Below are positions 18,118 to 29,742 of a stretch of DNA of 64,000 nucleotides, in pieces. The DNA comes from Deinococcus taeanensis (GTDB lineage: Bacteria > Deinococcota > Deinococci > Deinococcales > Deinococcaceae): positions 1,453,001-1,517,000 of the forward strand of contig NZ_CP083455.1 of the NCBI RefSeq assembly GCF_020229735.1. The letters run 5' to 3'. The notes below the pieces were generated by a model that saw only the letters and a list, made by a program, of their open reading frames with translations, made no database searches and was not told the origin of the DNA. Position numbers and translations under genes: made by a program. Each line of letters opens with the position of its first letter. Within the stretch, counting starts at the first letter, position 1.

Positions 18118-18978
18118 ATGGGCGAACGCCGGGTTGTGATCAGCGTGGATATGGAAGGCGTGTGCGGGGTGTCGAGCTGGGTGCAGGTGAGCCCACCGGA
18201 GTTCGGCGGGCTCGTGAACGCCGGCGAGTACGAGCGGGCGCGTGAGCGCATGACACTGGAGGCCGCGGCGGCCGCCCAGGGGGCGCTGGACGCGGGAGCC
18301 ACGGACGTGCTCGTAAACGACAGCCACGACACGATGCGCAACCTCATTCCAGAGCTGCTGCCGGACGGCGTGCGCTTTACGTCCGGGAATGACAAGCCGC
18401 TGAGCATGGTGCAGGGCGTGCAGGAGCCCGGTGTGGTGGGGCTCCTGTTCGTCGGGTACCACGCGCGCGCAGGCAGCATGCGCGGGCCACTGGCCCACAC
18501 CTGGAACGGGTTCATCCGGGACGTGCGGGTCAACAGTGTCAGCACCGGCGAGTACGGCCTGAATGCCCTGGTGGCCGGGCACTACGGCGTCCCGGTCCTG
18601 TTTGCCAGTGGGGATGACGTGGCCCTGCAGGAAATCAGGGTGGAGCTCGGCGAGGCCGTGGTGACGGTCGCGGTGAAAGAAGGCCTGAGTGCCTTTGCCG
18701 CCGCGCACCTGCACCCGCGTGAAGCGCAGCGCCGCATCCGTGAGGGTGCGCGCCGCGCAGTGGAGGGCGCCTTCAGCGCGCAGCCGTACGCCACGCGCTG
18801 GCCGGCCCACGCGCACCTGAGTTTCAATCATCAGGCGCGGGCGGATGCGTGCGAGCGGGTGCCGGGCGTGACCCGGGTGGATGCCGTGACGGTCGGGTGG
18901 GAGAGCCCGGACGCCTACCACCTGTTCCAGACGTTCCGGATGCTGGCGAAGGTAGGCGAGGTCCGCCTTGACGGCTAG
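18118..18978 (+). CDS. M55 family D-aminopeptidase (DppA-like), 286 aa
   Basis: Zinc peptidase of the DppA fold. The signature ISVDMEGVCG at the N-terminus carries the metal-binding Asp11 and Glu13; other ligands are in NDSHDT and VGYHARAG, and LFASGDD is also conserved. Family members cleave D-amino-acid peptides such as D-Ala-D-Ala and may recycle cell-wall peptides. Because the -10 element lies 7 nt before this ATG, the longer frame from 18007 is rejected. Downstream sits an unrelated small gene. Confidence 0.88.
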   Translation: MGERRVVISVDMEGVCGVSSWVQVSPPEFGGLVNAGEYERARERMTLEAAAAAQGALDAGATDVLVNDSHDTMRNLIPELLPDGVRFTSGNDKPLSMVQGVQEPGVVGLLFVGYHARAGSMRGPLAHTWNGFIRDVRVNSVSTGEYGLNALVAGHYGVPVLFASGDDVALQEIRVELGEAVVTVAVKEGLSAFAAAHLHPREAQRRIREGARRAVEGAFSAQPYATRWPAHAHLSFNHQARADACERVPGVTRVDAVTVGWESPDAYHLFQTFRMLAKVGEVRLDG

Positions 18979-19000
18979 GGCGCGCAGGAGAGGAGGTCAG

Positions 19001-19033
19001 ATGAACCTCTGCGCGACCCACCGTGGGCTGTGA
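19001..19033 (+). CDS. possible 10-codon upstream ORF
   Basis: MNLCATHRGL then stop, with AGGAGG only 4 nt before its ATG. It ends 4 nt before the start of the next gene, so the strong SD may serve this mini-ORF and couple to 19038. Speculative. Confidence 0.25.
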   Translation: MNLCATHRGL

Positions 19034-19037
19034 AGCG

Positions 19038-19508
19038 ATGAACGTTATTGTTGCTCCTGATGACCGCGCTGCCCTGTGGGCCGCTCTTCCGGCCCTGCCT
19101 GTCACCTGGGCCTGGGATGAGCTCCCTGAAGAGGGCGTCACGCTCCCCGGCAGTCTGAGTTTCGAAGCCCTCGAGGTTGCTGAAGACACCTTCTGCCTGT
19201 ACATGACCCTTCTCAAGTCCAAGCCCTTCTACACGCAACTCGAGAACGGCGAGGGCGACTTCACCGATGAGGAGCGGGAGAACCCTGAGGTCGTCATCGC
19301 GCGCCACCACGACGAGGCAAGTGAACGGCTGCGGGCCATAGTGGCAGAAGCCACGCGCTTTCTTGGCGAGCCCGATGAGCAGCGGGGGGACGCAAGCTGG
19401 TTGCTAGAAGACCGGACGATCTCTGTCAGGGAAGTGCAGTGGGATAAGGAAACCCCGATTGAGGTCAGCGTGGTGCTGCTGCCCCGGGGGTTGCAAGAAT
19501 TGCCTTAG
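19038..19508 (+). CDS. hypothetical acidic protein, 156 aa
   Basis: Small acidic soluble protein (LEVAEDTFCLYMTL, LENGEGDFTDEEREN), no signal peptide or membrane helix. I do not recognise a family. The ATG at 19038 is chosen over a GTG at 19023. Its base composition is slightly lower in GC than its neighbours. It may share a transcript with the M55 peptidase 60 nt upstream. Confidence 0.65.
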   Translation: MNVIVAPDDRAALWAALPALPVTWAWDELPEEGVTLPGSLSFEALEVAEDTFCLYMTLLKSKPFYTQLENGEGDFTDEERENPEVVIARHHDEASERLRAIVAEATRFLGEPDEQRGDASWLLEDRTISVREVQWDKETPIEVSVVLLPRGLQELP

Positions 19509-19656
19509 GACGTCCGGCCTGGACCTGCGGCGCACAGCACATGATCGGTCACTCCCTGACTGGCCAGCGGCTTGCGGTTTGTCCTCCAGGACGGAGAGGC
19601 ACTTTGCCTGCACACCTTGAGGTGCGTTCACGGGGTGTTCTCACGCCTGCCCCTGT

Positions 19657-19662
19657 TAGGCT
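19657..19662 (+). promoter_or_regulatory. -10 box (leaderless) of the gene at 19669
   Basis: TAGGCT, 6 nt before the ATG. Confidence 0.5.
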
Positions 19663-19668
19663 CCGCGC

Positions 19669-20112
19669 ATGCGTTCCGTTCTTCCCTTGATTGCTGTCCT
19701 TGGATTCAGCATGCCGGCGTCCGCGGCGGTCGCGTGGGCCGGTGCGAACGCCTCCACAGCCGGGTTCGGCGTGCACGCCGGCGCGGCCCTCCTTCCAGTG
19801 CCCTTCCTGGGGACGGTGGGACTGGAAGGCAGTGCGGAGCGGCCCTGGCGCACCACGGAAAGTTCTTTCAACCGCTTTGCTGCGGGGGTAACCGTACGTG
19901 ACCTGAACCTTCCCCTGACGCGGGTGGATGCCTTCGCTACGGTCGGCGGACAGCTGCTTGTGCCCGCAGGCAGCGGCGTGAACCGCTTCGCTCTGTATGG
20001 TGAGGGAGGGCTGCGTGGACCGGTGTTCGGCCCGGCCGGCTGGCGCGCTTTTGTCAGGGCCACCACGGCGGGTCAGGTCGCGGCGGGCGTGGGACTCGAA
20101 CTCCGCTTCTGA
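19669..20112 (+). CDS. secreted small beta-barrel-like protein, 147 aa
   Basis: Signal peptide (MRSVLPLIAVLGFSMPASA), then glycine-rich amphipathic strands (AGFGVHAGAALLPV, VDAFATVGGQLLV, RFALYGEGGLRG) and an outer-membrane-like C-terminus GVGLELRF. The size would fit a small beta barrel, perhaps in the Deinococcus outer envelope. This is an inference from strand pattern only. A 12-bp hairpin follows the stop. Confidence 0.7.
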   Translation: MRSVLPLIAVLGFSMPASAAVAWAGANASTAGFGVHAGAALLPVPFLGTVGLEGSAERPWRTTESSFNRFAAGVTVRDLNLPLTRVDAFATVGGQLLVPAGSGVNRFALYGEGGLRGPVFGPAGWRAFVRATTAGQVAAGVGLELRF

Positions 20113-20127
20113 CGGCTGAACAGTAAG

Positions 20128-20155
20128 CGCGTGCACTCACGTGTGAGTGCACGCG
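20128..20155. terminator. hairpin after the beta-barrel-like gene
   Basis: 12-bp perfect stem CGCGTGCACTCA / TGAGTGCACGCG with loop CGTG. No T-tract. It lies between two convergent genes. Confidence 0.6.
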
Positions 20156-20231
20156 GGCAAGGACTGATCAAGGCAGTGAGGGGAGCCCACCGCGCCCAGC
20201 CGTTCCAGCGGTGCTCCGCCAGGCGCACTGT

Positions 20232-20450
20232 TCAGGGCAGGTTTGACCCGCTGCCGCTGGGGGTGCTGCCTGTGTTCCTCTCGTCGCTGGGGTCCTCGTG
20301 CTCGAAGGTGGTGGCCTGGGTGCCGGGGCCGTCCTGCACTACACCAGGGTTGTCCCGGCGGTCCGGGATATGGCGCAGGCTTTCAGCGTCGCTGTGATGC
20401 TCCTGCGGGAGGTCGTGGGTTTCATCGCTTCTGTGGGCGTTGCCGGTCAT
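20232..20450 (-). CDS. small hydrophilic protein, 72 aa
   Basis: Very polar, probably disordered product rich in His, Asp, Glu, Ser and Gly (for example DETHDLPQEHHSD and SDERNTGSTPSGSGSN). No known domain. Two things argue it is real: third codon positions are strongly G/C biased, and TACGCT lies exactly 7 nt before its ATG, the leaderless signature used elsewhere in the window. It faces pulA, which starts 130 bp away. Such proteins can act in desiccation tolerance, but that is only a thought from composition. Confidence 0.6.
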   Translation of the reverse strand: MTGNAHRSDETHDLPQEHHSDAESLRHIPDRRDNPGVVQDGPGTQATTFEHEDPSDERNTGSTPSGSGSNLP

Positions 20451-20457
20451 GCGTGCC

Positions 20458-20463
20458 AGCGTA
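20458..20463 (-). promoter_or_regulatory. -10 box of the 72-aa gene
   Basis: TACGCT on the minus strand with a 7-nt gap to the ATG at 20450. Confidence 0.5.
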
Positions 20464-20580
20464 CCGGGGGAAGGTCCGGGCGGCGTGTGCTGGGCCTCAA
20501 GGCCTGTTCAGGCCGGCCCTGGAAAGCAGACCGATGGGAAACGGGCCGCACTTCATGGAAGCGCTACAATTTCAGGACCA

Positions 20581-24293
<3,713 letters not shown>

Positions 24294-24300
24294 ACCGGTG

Positions 24301-24336
24301 CAGGCGGGCCGCCCAGGTGAGAAGGCGGCCCGCCTG
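24301..24336 (+). terminator. hairpin after pulA
   Basis: Inverted repeat CAGGCGGGCCGCC / GGCGGCCCGCCTG with a 10-nt loop. No T-tract. It ends 3 nt before the -10 box of the next gene. Confidence 0.6.
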
Positions 24337-24339
24337 CGG

Positions 24340-24345
24340 TATGTT
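24340..24345 (+). promoter_or_regulatory. -10 box of the gene at 24377
   Basis: TATGTT, about 30 nt before the ATG. The gene also has AGGAG upstream, so it is leadered. Confidence 0.4.
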
Positions 24346-24376
24346 CGGGCTCAGATCACCCGCAGGAGTTTCACCC

Positions 24377-24667
24377 ATGCAAACCATTGAAAACCAGACG
24401 TTCACCAAAAAACGCATCGAGATCGACGGTACCCAGTTTCAGAACTGCACGTTCGTCGAGTGCCTCCTGGTGTACAAGGGCACGGACGGCACCGCCATGA
24501 ACGACTGTCAGCTTGACAACACCGGCTTTGCCTTTGAAGGCAACGCCGCGAAAACCATCGAGTTGCTCGCCGCCATGTACCGGGGCGGTTTCCAGGAGCT
24601 GGTCGAGGCGACCATCGCCAGCATTCGCGGCGAGACGGACCAGGACCCCGGGCACGCGCAGGCCTGA
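24377..24667 (+). CDS. hypothetical protein, 96 aa
   Basis: Start at 24377 with AGGAG upstream; the frame to 24317 crosses the hairpin and promoter. The protein has short repeats resembling a right-handed beta turn (RIEIDGTQFQNCTF, ECLLVYKG, MNDCQLDNTGFAFEG), then a helix (AKTIELLAAMYRGGFQELVEATIASIRG). The N-terminus is pentapeptide-repeat-like, but only a few turns are visible. Function unknown. Confidence 0.75.
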   Translation: MQTIENQTFTKKRIEIDGTQFQNCTFVECLLVYKGTDGTAMNDCQLDNTGFAFEGNAAKTIELLAAMYRGGFQELVEATIASIRGETDQDPGHAQA

Positions 24668-24728
24668 CCGGCCCGCACCGGCCCGACGGGACCCCTGGCG
24701 GGTCCCGTTCGCGTTGCGGTGCGGACGC

Positions 24729-24734
24729 TATGCT
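24729..24734 (+). promoter_or_regulatory. -10 box (leaderless) of the nucleoside hydrolase
   Basis: TATGCT with a 7-nt gap to the ATG at 24742, arguing against the upstream ATG at 24730, which lies inside the box. Confidence 0.55.
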
Positions 24735-24741
24735 GCCGCGC

Positions 24742-25692
24742 ATGACCCCCTCCCCCCTGCCAGTAATTCTTGACGGTGACCCGGGCCTGGACGACGCGGT
24801 GGCGTGGCTGATGGCGCTGGGCAGCCCGGAGGACCTGACGGTGCTGGGCGTCACGACTGTGCACGGCAACGTGGGCCTGGAGCTCACCACGCGCAATGCG
24901 GGCGTGACCCTGGCTCTGGCGGGACCGGCCGGCGAGGCCGTTCGGGTGTATCCGGGCGCGGACCGGCCCCTGGTCCGTGAGGCCCTGACGGCCGCGGCGG
25001 TGCATGGGGACTCGGGCCTGCCCGCGGAGAATCTGCCGGAACCTCGTTGTCCGGCCGAACCCGAGCACGCCGTTGATTTCATCATCCGGACGGTGCGCGA
25101 GCGGCCTGGGCAGGTGACGCTGGTCCCCACCGGCCCCCTCACGAACGTGGCGCTGGCCTTGCGTCTGGCGCCGGAGATAGCGCCGCTGATCCGGGAGATT
25201 GTGTGGATGGGCGGCAGTACCGCGCAGGGCAACCGGACCCCCGCCGCTGAATTCAATGCCCTGGCCGACCCGCACGCCGCTCAGGTGGTGTTCGGCAGCG
25301 GGGTGCCGCTGCGGATGGTGGGGCTGAACGTCACCCTGCAGTGCATTGCCAGTCCGGACCGGGTGCAGGCGCTGCGGGCGCTGGGAACGCGGGCGGGGGT
25401 GGTGTGCGCGGAGCTGCTCACCTTCTACGGCGGTGTGTACCGCCGCCGGTACGGTCTGAACGGGGGCGCCCTGCATGATCCTCTGGCGGTAGCGGCTGCG
25501 TTCCGTCCGGAGTTGCTGGAGTGGCAGGGCATGCACGTGGCCGCCGAGCTTCAGGAGGGGCTGAACCTGGGCCGGACGGTCTGCGATCTGTACGGCGTGA
25601 CCGGTCAGCCGGCGAATGCGCTGGTGGCGGTAGGGGTCCGTGACCCCGAGTTCTTTGCGCTGCTGCTGGAGCGTCTCGCCCGCCTGCCCTGA
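24742..25692 (+). CDS. inosine-uridine preferring nucleoside hydrolase, 316 aa
   Basis: Cuts the N-glycosidic bond of ribonucleosides to base plus ribose. The calcium-binding signature is present at the N-terminus: ILDGDPGLDDAVA, with Asp11, Asp13, Asp17 and Asp18. Further family features are TTVHGNVGLE, TLVPTGPLTNVALAL, IVWMGGS and the late histidine-aspartate in GGALHDPLAVA. Cytoplasmic, with a role in nucleoside salvage. Together with deoD elsewhere in the window it belongs to purine salvage, though the two genes are not linked. Confidence 0.92.
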   Translation: MTPSPLPVILDGDPGLDDAVAWLMALGSPEDLTVLGVTTVHGNVGLELTTRNAGVTLALAGPAGEAVRVYPGADRPLVREALTAAAVHGDSGLPAENLPEPRCPAEPEHAVDFIIRTVRERPGQVTLVPTGPLTNVALALRLAPEIAPLIREIVWMGGSTAQGNRTPAAEFNALADPHAAQVVFGSGVPLRMVGLNVTLQCIASPDRVQALRALGTRAGVVCAELLTFYGGVYRRRYGLNGGALHDPLAVAAAFRPELLEWQGMHVAAELQEGLNLGRTVCDLYGVTGQPANALVAVGVRDPEFFALLLERLARLP

Positions 25693-25707
25693 CGCCCTGT
25701 GGTGGGC

Positions 25708-26127
25708 TCAGGCAGGCCCGTCAGTGATATGCACGGGCACCTCGTGGGCGCCGGGTAGCAGGTAGGCGCGCAGGGCAGAACGGCTGAGGTCGGCGATCAG
25801 GTACGGCACCGGGTACGCCGCAAGGCGCAGATCGGTGGCGCTGGGGGTCTCCGGGCCGCGCGGGTGGCTGTGGTACAGACCCACGAGGTTCAGCCCTTCG
25901 GCGCGCATGGCTTTCAGGGCGCGCAGCAGCTGTCCGGGGTCCGCGAGGTACTCCCTGCGGGGGTCAGGGGCGATGTTGGCCAGCGGGTACAGGGTGCGCA
26001 CCACCCATGCGGGGCCGCGCTGCACGCCGCCGAGCGCTCCCAGCTGTTCGCGTTCGGGGTCCTGCCGCACGTGGGTCCAGAGGGCCGCGTGCAGCGCGGC
26101 GGGCAGGTACAGGGGCACGGGGTGCAT
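25708..26127 (-). CDS. JAMM/Mov34 (M67) zinc metallopeptidase, 139 aa
   Basis: Minimal JAMM protease. The zinc motif reads HSHP with His86 and His88, followed by TPSATD where Asp99 completes the site; the upstream glutamate is Glu27. Family members cut isopeptide or peptide bonds at the C-terminus of ubiquitin-like or sulfur-carrier proteins. In other bacteria such genes sit with moaD/moeB-like genes; here neither neighbour is one, so its partner is encoded elsewhere. Convergent with the nucleoside hydrolase, divergent from ftsK. Confidence 0.87.
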   Translation of the reverse strand: MHPVPLYLPAALHAALWTHVRQDPEREQLGALGGVQRGPAWVVRTLYPLANIAPDPRREYLADPGQLLRALKAMRAEGLNLVGLYHSHPRGPETPSATDLRLAAYPVPYLIADLSRSALRAYLLPGAHEVPVHITDGPA

Positions 26128-26201
26128 TATGCCCCTGGCACCGCCCTGGGGTGAGCAGGGTGAAATGCCGTGCTGGTGCGGAATTGGGTGGTGGTTTGGG
26201 G

Positions 26202-26207
26202 TACACT
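26202..26207 (+). promoter_or_regulatory. -10 box (leaderless) of ftsK
   Basis: TACACT with a 7-nt gap to the ATG at 26215. Confidence 0.55.
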
Positions 26208-26214
26208 GCCGGGC

Positions 26215-29200
26215 ATGGCGAAGGCTCGTTCAAGGGGTGCAGCTCCGGTCAGCCGGTTCGACGGAGAGGCCCTGGGCCTGGTGCTGTTCGCGCTGGGGAT
26301 TTTTCTGGGGGTGACGGTGTTCATGCCGCCGGTTGAGGCGGGCGGGGACTCGTTCATGGCGCAGGCGCGTGCGGTGCTGGTGGGCTGGCTGGGCTGGGGT
26401 GCGACGCTGCTGCCGGTGGTGCCGGTGGCGTACGGCACGCTGGTGTTCCTGGGGCGTGACGTGGGGAACCTGACGCGGCGGGTGCTGGGGGGCGTGGCGG
26501 TGGTGCTGTCGCTGCTGGCCCTTCATGAGGTGCTGGAGGCCGGTCAGGGCGGCACGCTGGTCGGTCTTGTGATGGGGCCGCTGCTGAGGGCCGTGAGTTA
26601 TGCCGCGGCGCTGCTGCCGCTCCTGACCCTGACGCTGGGCACCGAGGTGATGCTGCGCCTGTCGCCGCTGTCCCTGCTCAAGGGGTTCTTCCGGGCCCTG
26701 AGCATGATGCTGGGCGGCGGAGCGGCGCAGGTGCAGGGTGTGATCGAGGCGCGGCAGGAGGGCCGGGAGGCGGCGCGCGCGCGCGTGGGGGCCCGGCAGG
26801 GCCTGGCAACGCTGGCCCGGGACGTGGAGGGCCTGCGCCGCCTGTACCCGGACGCGCCGGAACTGCACGATCTGCACGAGGAGCTGCGGGATGCGCAGCG
26901 GGACGTGCGGACCCTGGATGAGGCGGGACTGAAGAACCTGGACCGGGACCTGGCCGGCTGGCGTGAAGTGGTGAAGACGTTTGTAGGGAACGCCGCGCGG
27001 GATCTGCGGGCGGCCGTGGAGACCGAGGCCCCCGAGGCTGGGGCGCTGGTGGAGGCCACGGCGAACGAAGTGCGGGCCGGGCGGCACGACCTGAGTCCCG
27101 AACTGCCGAGCACCATGGCGAGCGCCTCCCTGGAACGGTTGAGGCGAACGCTGGTGCTGGAAGCCCAGCGGCTCGCGCAGCGCGCCGGGCGCCTGGAGCG
27201 GGAGCGCAAGGCGGCCGAAAAGGGCCTGGCGAAGGCCGACGCGGCGGCCCTAAGCCGGGAATGGCCGGCACACCGCGCCCGCGTGAAGGAATGGCAGGAG
27301 CTGGCCGCGGAATTCACAGCCTGGCGGGCGCGGGCTGCTGCGTACGCGGGATGGCCGGAACTGGCCGCGGCGTTCGACCGTGCCCCCACAGACGTGGCCG
27401 AATCTCTTGCCGAGGCCCTGGGAACCGACCCGGACGCGGTGCTGGCCGACCCGTCCGGGTGGCGGGCGCAGCTGGCCCGCGCGCAGGAGGAGGCGCGCCG
27501 GCGCGCGGAGGCGATTACGCCCGCCGCGCACGTCGAGGCGGGCGTGCCCACGCTGGATTTCGATTTCACCGGCCTGACGTCAACGTCGGCTGACACCGGG
27601 GTGACGACCTCCCCGCCGCTGTGGACACCGCCTGCCCGCGCCGTGGGGGCTGTGCCAGAGATGGCCGAGTCCACGGCGGTGACCCTCCCGCCGGTTCCCC
27701 CGGTGGCAGGGGGCCTCTCCCCTGCTCCCCGAACCTCCCCTGAAGAGCCGCAGGAGCAACCAGCTGAACCGCTCCTGTGGAACGCTGCGCCGGGCCCGGC
27801 CGTGGTCTCGGTGAGCGCCACGCCTGTCAGCCTGCCGCCGGCGGCGCAGCGGCCCGCGCCGGTGCTGGCCCCGGAGGTGCGGCCCGACCCGGAGCTGGGG
27901 GGGGTTGACCCGTTCAGCGGCTGGGACGATGACGACCTGCCTTTCGGTCCCTCCGGCGGGGGCAGCGGCACGCCGGTGGTGACGGCCCCGTCGGTGGTTG
28001 CTGCGCCCTGGGAAACGTCGGTGCCGGAACGCCGCCCGGTGCCGGCCAGCACGCCTGCCGCGCCGCTGCCCCTGTTCACGGGCGAGCCCACCACCCGACC
28101 GGCCCAGGGCGCATTGCCCCTGGCGAAGCCGGACGAATCGCTGCTGGACCCTCTTCCGGGAGCGGCCCTCAATACAGAGGCGCTGGATATTTCGGCGCGG
28201 CAGCGGGCCGGGCTGATTGATGAGACGCTGCGGCACTTCAACCTTCAGGCCCGGGTGGTGGATTACGCGCGTGGACCAACAGTGACCCGGTATGAGATCG
28301 AGCCTGCACCCGGGGAGAAAATCAGCCGTATTGCGGGGCTGGCGAATGACCTGGCCCGCGCACTGGCGGTGGGCGGCGTGCGTGTCGAGGCGCCGGTGCC
28401 GGGCAAGAGCGTGATTGGCCTGGAGGTGCCGAACGCTGAGAGGGAGCCGATCACGTTCCATCAGGCGGCGGCCGCCCCGAGCTTCAAGAACACCCGCGCG
28501 AAACTCCCGGTGATTCTCGGCAAGAGCATTGACGGGGAGATGATGGTGGGGGACCTGGCGAAGATGCCCCACCTGCTGGTGGCGGGCAGCACCGGCAGCG
28601 GGAAGTCGGTGTGCGTGAACACGCTGATCACGAGCCTGCTGTTCAAGTACCTGCCCACGGAGCTGCGGTTCCTGATGATCGACCCGAAAATGGTGGAGCT
28701 GACGCCGTACGACGGCATTCCGCATCTGGTGCGGGCCGTTGTCACGAACCCGGTGGATGCGGCGGGGGTTCTGCTGGGCGCCGTGGCCCACATGGAACGG
28801 CGTTACAAGATGATGTCCCAGGTGGGGGCGAAGAACCTGGAGCAGTACAACGCGAAGATGCGTCAGGTAGGTGAGACGGAGCTGCCACACCTGGTGATCA
28901 TCATCGACGAGCTTGCCGACCTGATGATCACGTCGCCCAAGGAGGTCGAGTCCGCCATCATGCGCCTGGCGCAGATGGCCCGGGCGACGGGCATGCATCT
29001 GGTGCTGGCGACGCAGCGGCCCAGTGTGGATATCCTCACCAGCCTGATCAAGGTGAACGTTCCGGCCAGAATTGCGTTTGCGGTGAGCAGCAGCCATGAC
29101 AGCCGCACGATCCTGGACGCTCTGGGTGCCGAGCGCCTGACCGGGATGGGTGACATGCTGTACTACCAGCCTGGGCTGGTGAAGCCGGTGCGTCTGCAGG

Positions 29201-29568
29201 GCCCTTACATCAGTGAGGTGGAGTCCGCGCGGATTGCGGATGAGCTGCGCCGACAGGTTTTTGAGGATGCATTCGTTGAAGCGTACGGCTCGGACTTTGA
29301 GGGTGGTGTGGAGGCCAGTGGCCCCAGCGGTGACCGGACCAACATGGATTTCAGTGATCCGCTGCTGCGTCAGGCGGCACAGATCTGTATTGAGGAGGGT
29401 CAGGGCAGCGTGTCGCGGCTGCAACGGCGCCTTTCTGTCGGTCATGCGCGCGCCGGCAAGTTGATGGACATGCTGGAAGCGATGGGGGTGGTCAGTAAGC
29501 ATCAGGGCAGCAAACCACGTGAGGTTCTAGTCAGCGAGGCAGAACTTCCGGACTATTTTGGAAAGTAA
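26215..29568 (+). CDS. ftsK: FtsK/SpoIIIE DNA translocase, 1117 aa
   Basis: Septal DNA pump that segregates chromosome termini. N-terminal membrane domain with about four helices (15-165); a long linker, first helical and coiled (about 170-430, rich in Glu/Arg/Ala), then Pro-rich (about 470-640); then the motor: Walker [13 protein letters not shown] (near 790), [18 protein letters not shown], Walker [12 protein letters not shown] (near 895), [18 protein letters not shown]; and a C-terminal winged-helix gamma domain (about 1050-1117) ending AELPDYFGK, which reads DNA polarity in relatives. The start at 26215 is set by the -10 spacing. Confidence 0.95.
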   Translation: MAKARSRGAAPVSRFDGEALGLVLFALGIFLGVTVFMPPVEAGGDSFMAQARAVLVGWLGWGATLLPVVPVAYGTLVFLGRDVGNLTRRVLGGVAVVLSLLALHEVLEAGQGGTLVGLVMGPLLRAVSYAAALLPLLTLTLGTEVMLRLSPLSLLKGFFRALSMMLGGGAAQVQGVIEARQEGREAARARVGARQGLATLARDVEGLRRLYPDAPELHDLHEELRDAQRDVRTLDEAGLKNLDRDLAGWREVVKTFVGNAARDLRAAVETEAPEAGALVEATANEVRAGRHDLSPELPSTMASASLERLRRTLVLEAQRLAQRAGRLERERKAAEKGLAKADAAALSREWPAHRARVKEWQELAAEFTAWRARAAAYAGWPELAAAFDRAPTDVAESLAEALGTDPDAVLADPSGWRAQLARAQEEARRRAEAITPAAHVEAGVPTLDFDFTGLTSTSADTGVTTSPPLWTPPARAVGAVPEMAESTAVTLPPVPPVAGGLSPAPRTSPEEPQEQPAEPLLWNAAPGPAVVSVSATPVSLPPAAQRPAPVLAPEVRPDPELGGVDPFSGWDDDDLPFGPSGGGSGTPVVTAPSVVAAPWETSVPERRPVPASTPAAPLPLFTGEPTTRPAQGALPLAKPDESLLDPLPGAALNTEALDISARQRAGLIDETLRHFNLQARVVDYARGPTVTRYEIEPAPGEKISRIAGLANDLARALAVGGVRVEAPVPGKSVIGLEVPNAEREPITFHQAAAAPSFKNTRAKLPVILGKSIDGEMMVGDLAKMPHLLVAGSTGSGKSVCVNTLITSLLFKYLPTELRFLMIDPKMVELTPYDGIPHLVRAVVTNPVDAAGVLLGAVAHMERRYKMMSQVGAKNLEQYNAKMRQVGETELPHLVIIIDELADLMITSPKEVESAIMRLAQMARATGMHLVLATQRPSVDILTSLIKVNVPARIAFAVSSSHDSRTILDALGAERLTGMGDMLYYQPGLVKPVRLQGPYISEVESARIADELRRQVFEDAFVEAYGSDFEGGVEASGPSGDRTNMDFSDPLLRQAAQICIEEGQGSVSRLQRRLSVGHARAGKLMDMLEAMGVVSKHQGSKPREVLVSEAELPDYFGK

Positions 29569-29609
29569 GAACCTGAAGAGACTCTTAAGGTCCTGATAAA
29601 AGCATGAGA

Positions 29610-29640
29610 GGCCCCCTAAAAGTGGGGCCGTTTTTATTTA
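29610..29640 (+). terminator. rho-independent terminator of ftsK
   Basis: GGCCCC-loop-GGGGCC hairpin followed by GTTTTTATTT. Confidence 0.9.
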
Positions 29641-29689
29641 CATCACCTGTTCGCTTGCTTCCAAAAGTTGCTTTTTCACCGCTGCTGGT

Positions 29690-29724
29690 GAAGATTGTCT
29701 GACGGAACCATCAGTTCAATCTTC
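29690..29724 (+). promoter_or_regulatory. stem-loop in the 5' region of the fasciclin gene
   Basis: GAAGATTG-T-CTGA pairs with TCAG-TT-CAATCTTC around an 8-nt loop (12 bp with one bulge). It lies 8 nt before the GAGGTG SD of the gene at 29743. Likely an mRNA structure affecting stability or initiation. Confidence 0.45.
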
Positions 29725-29742
29725 GTTTCCCGAGGTGATTTC

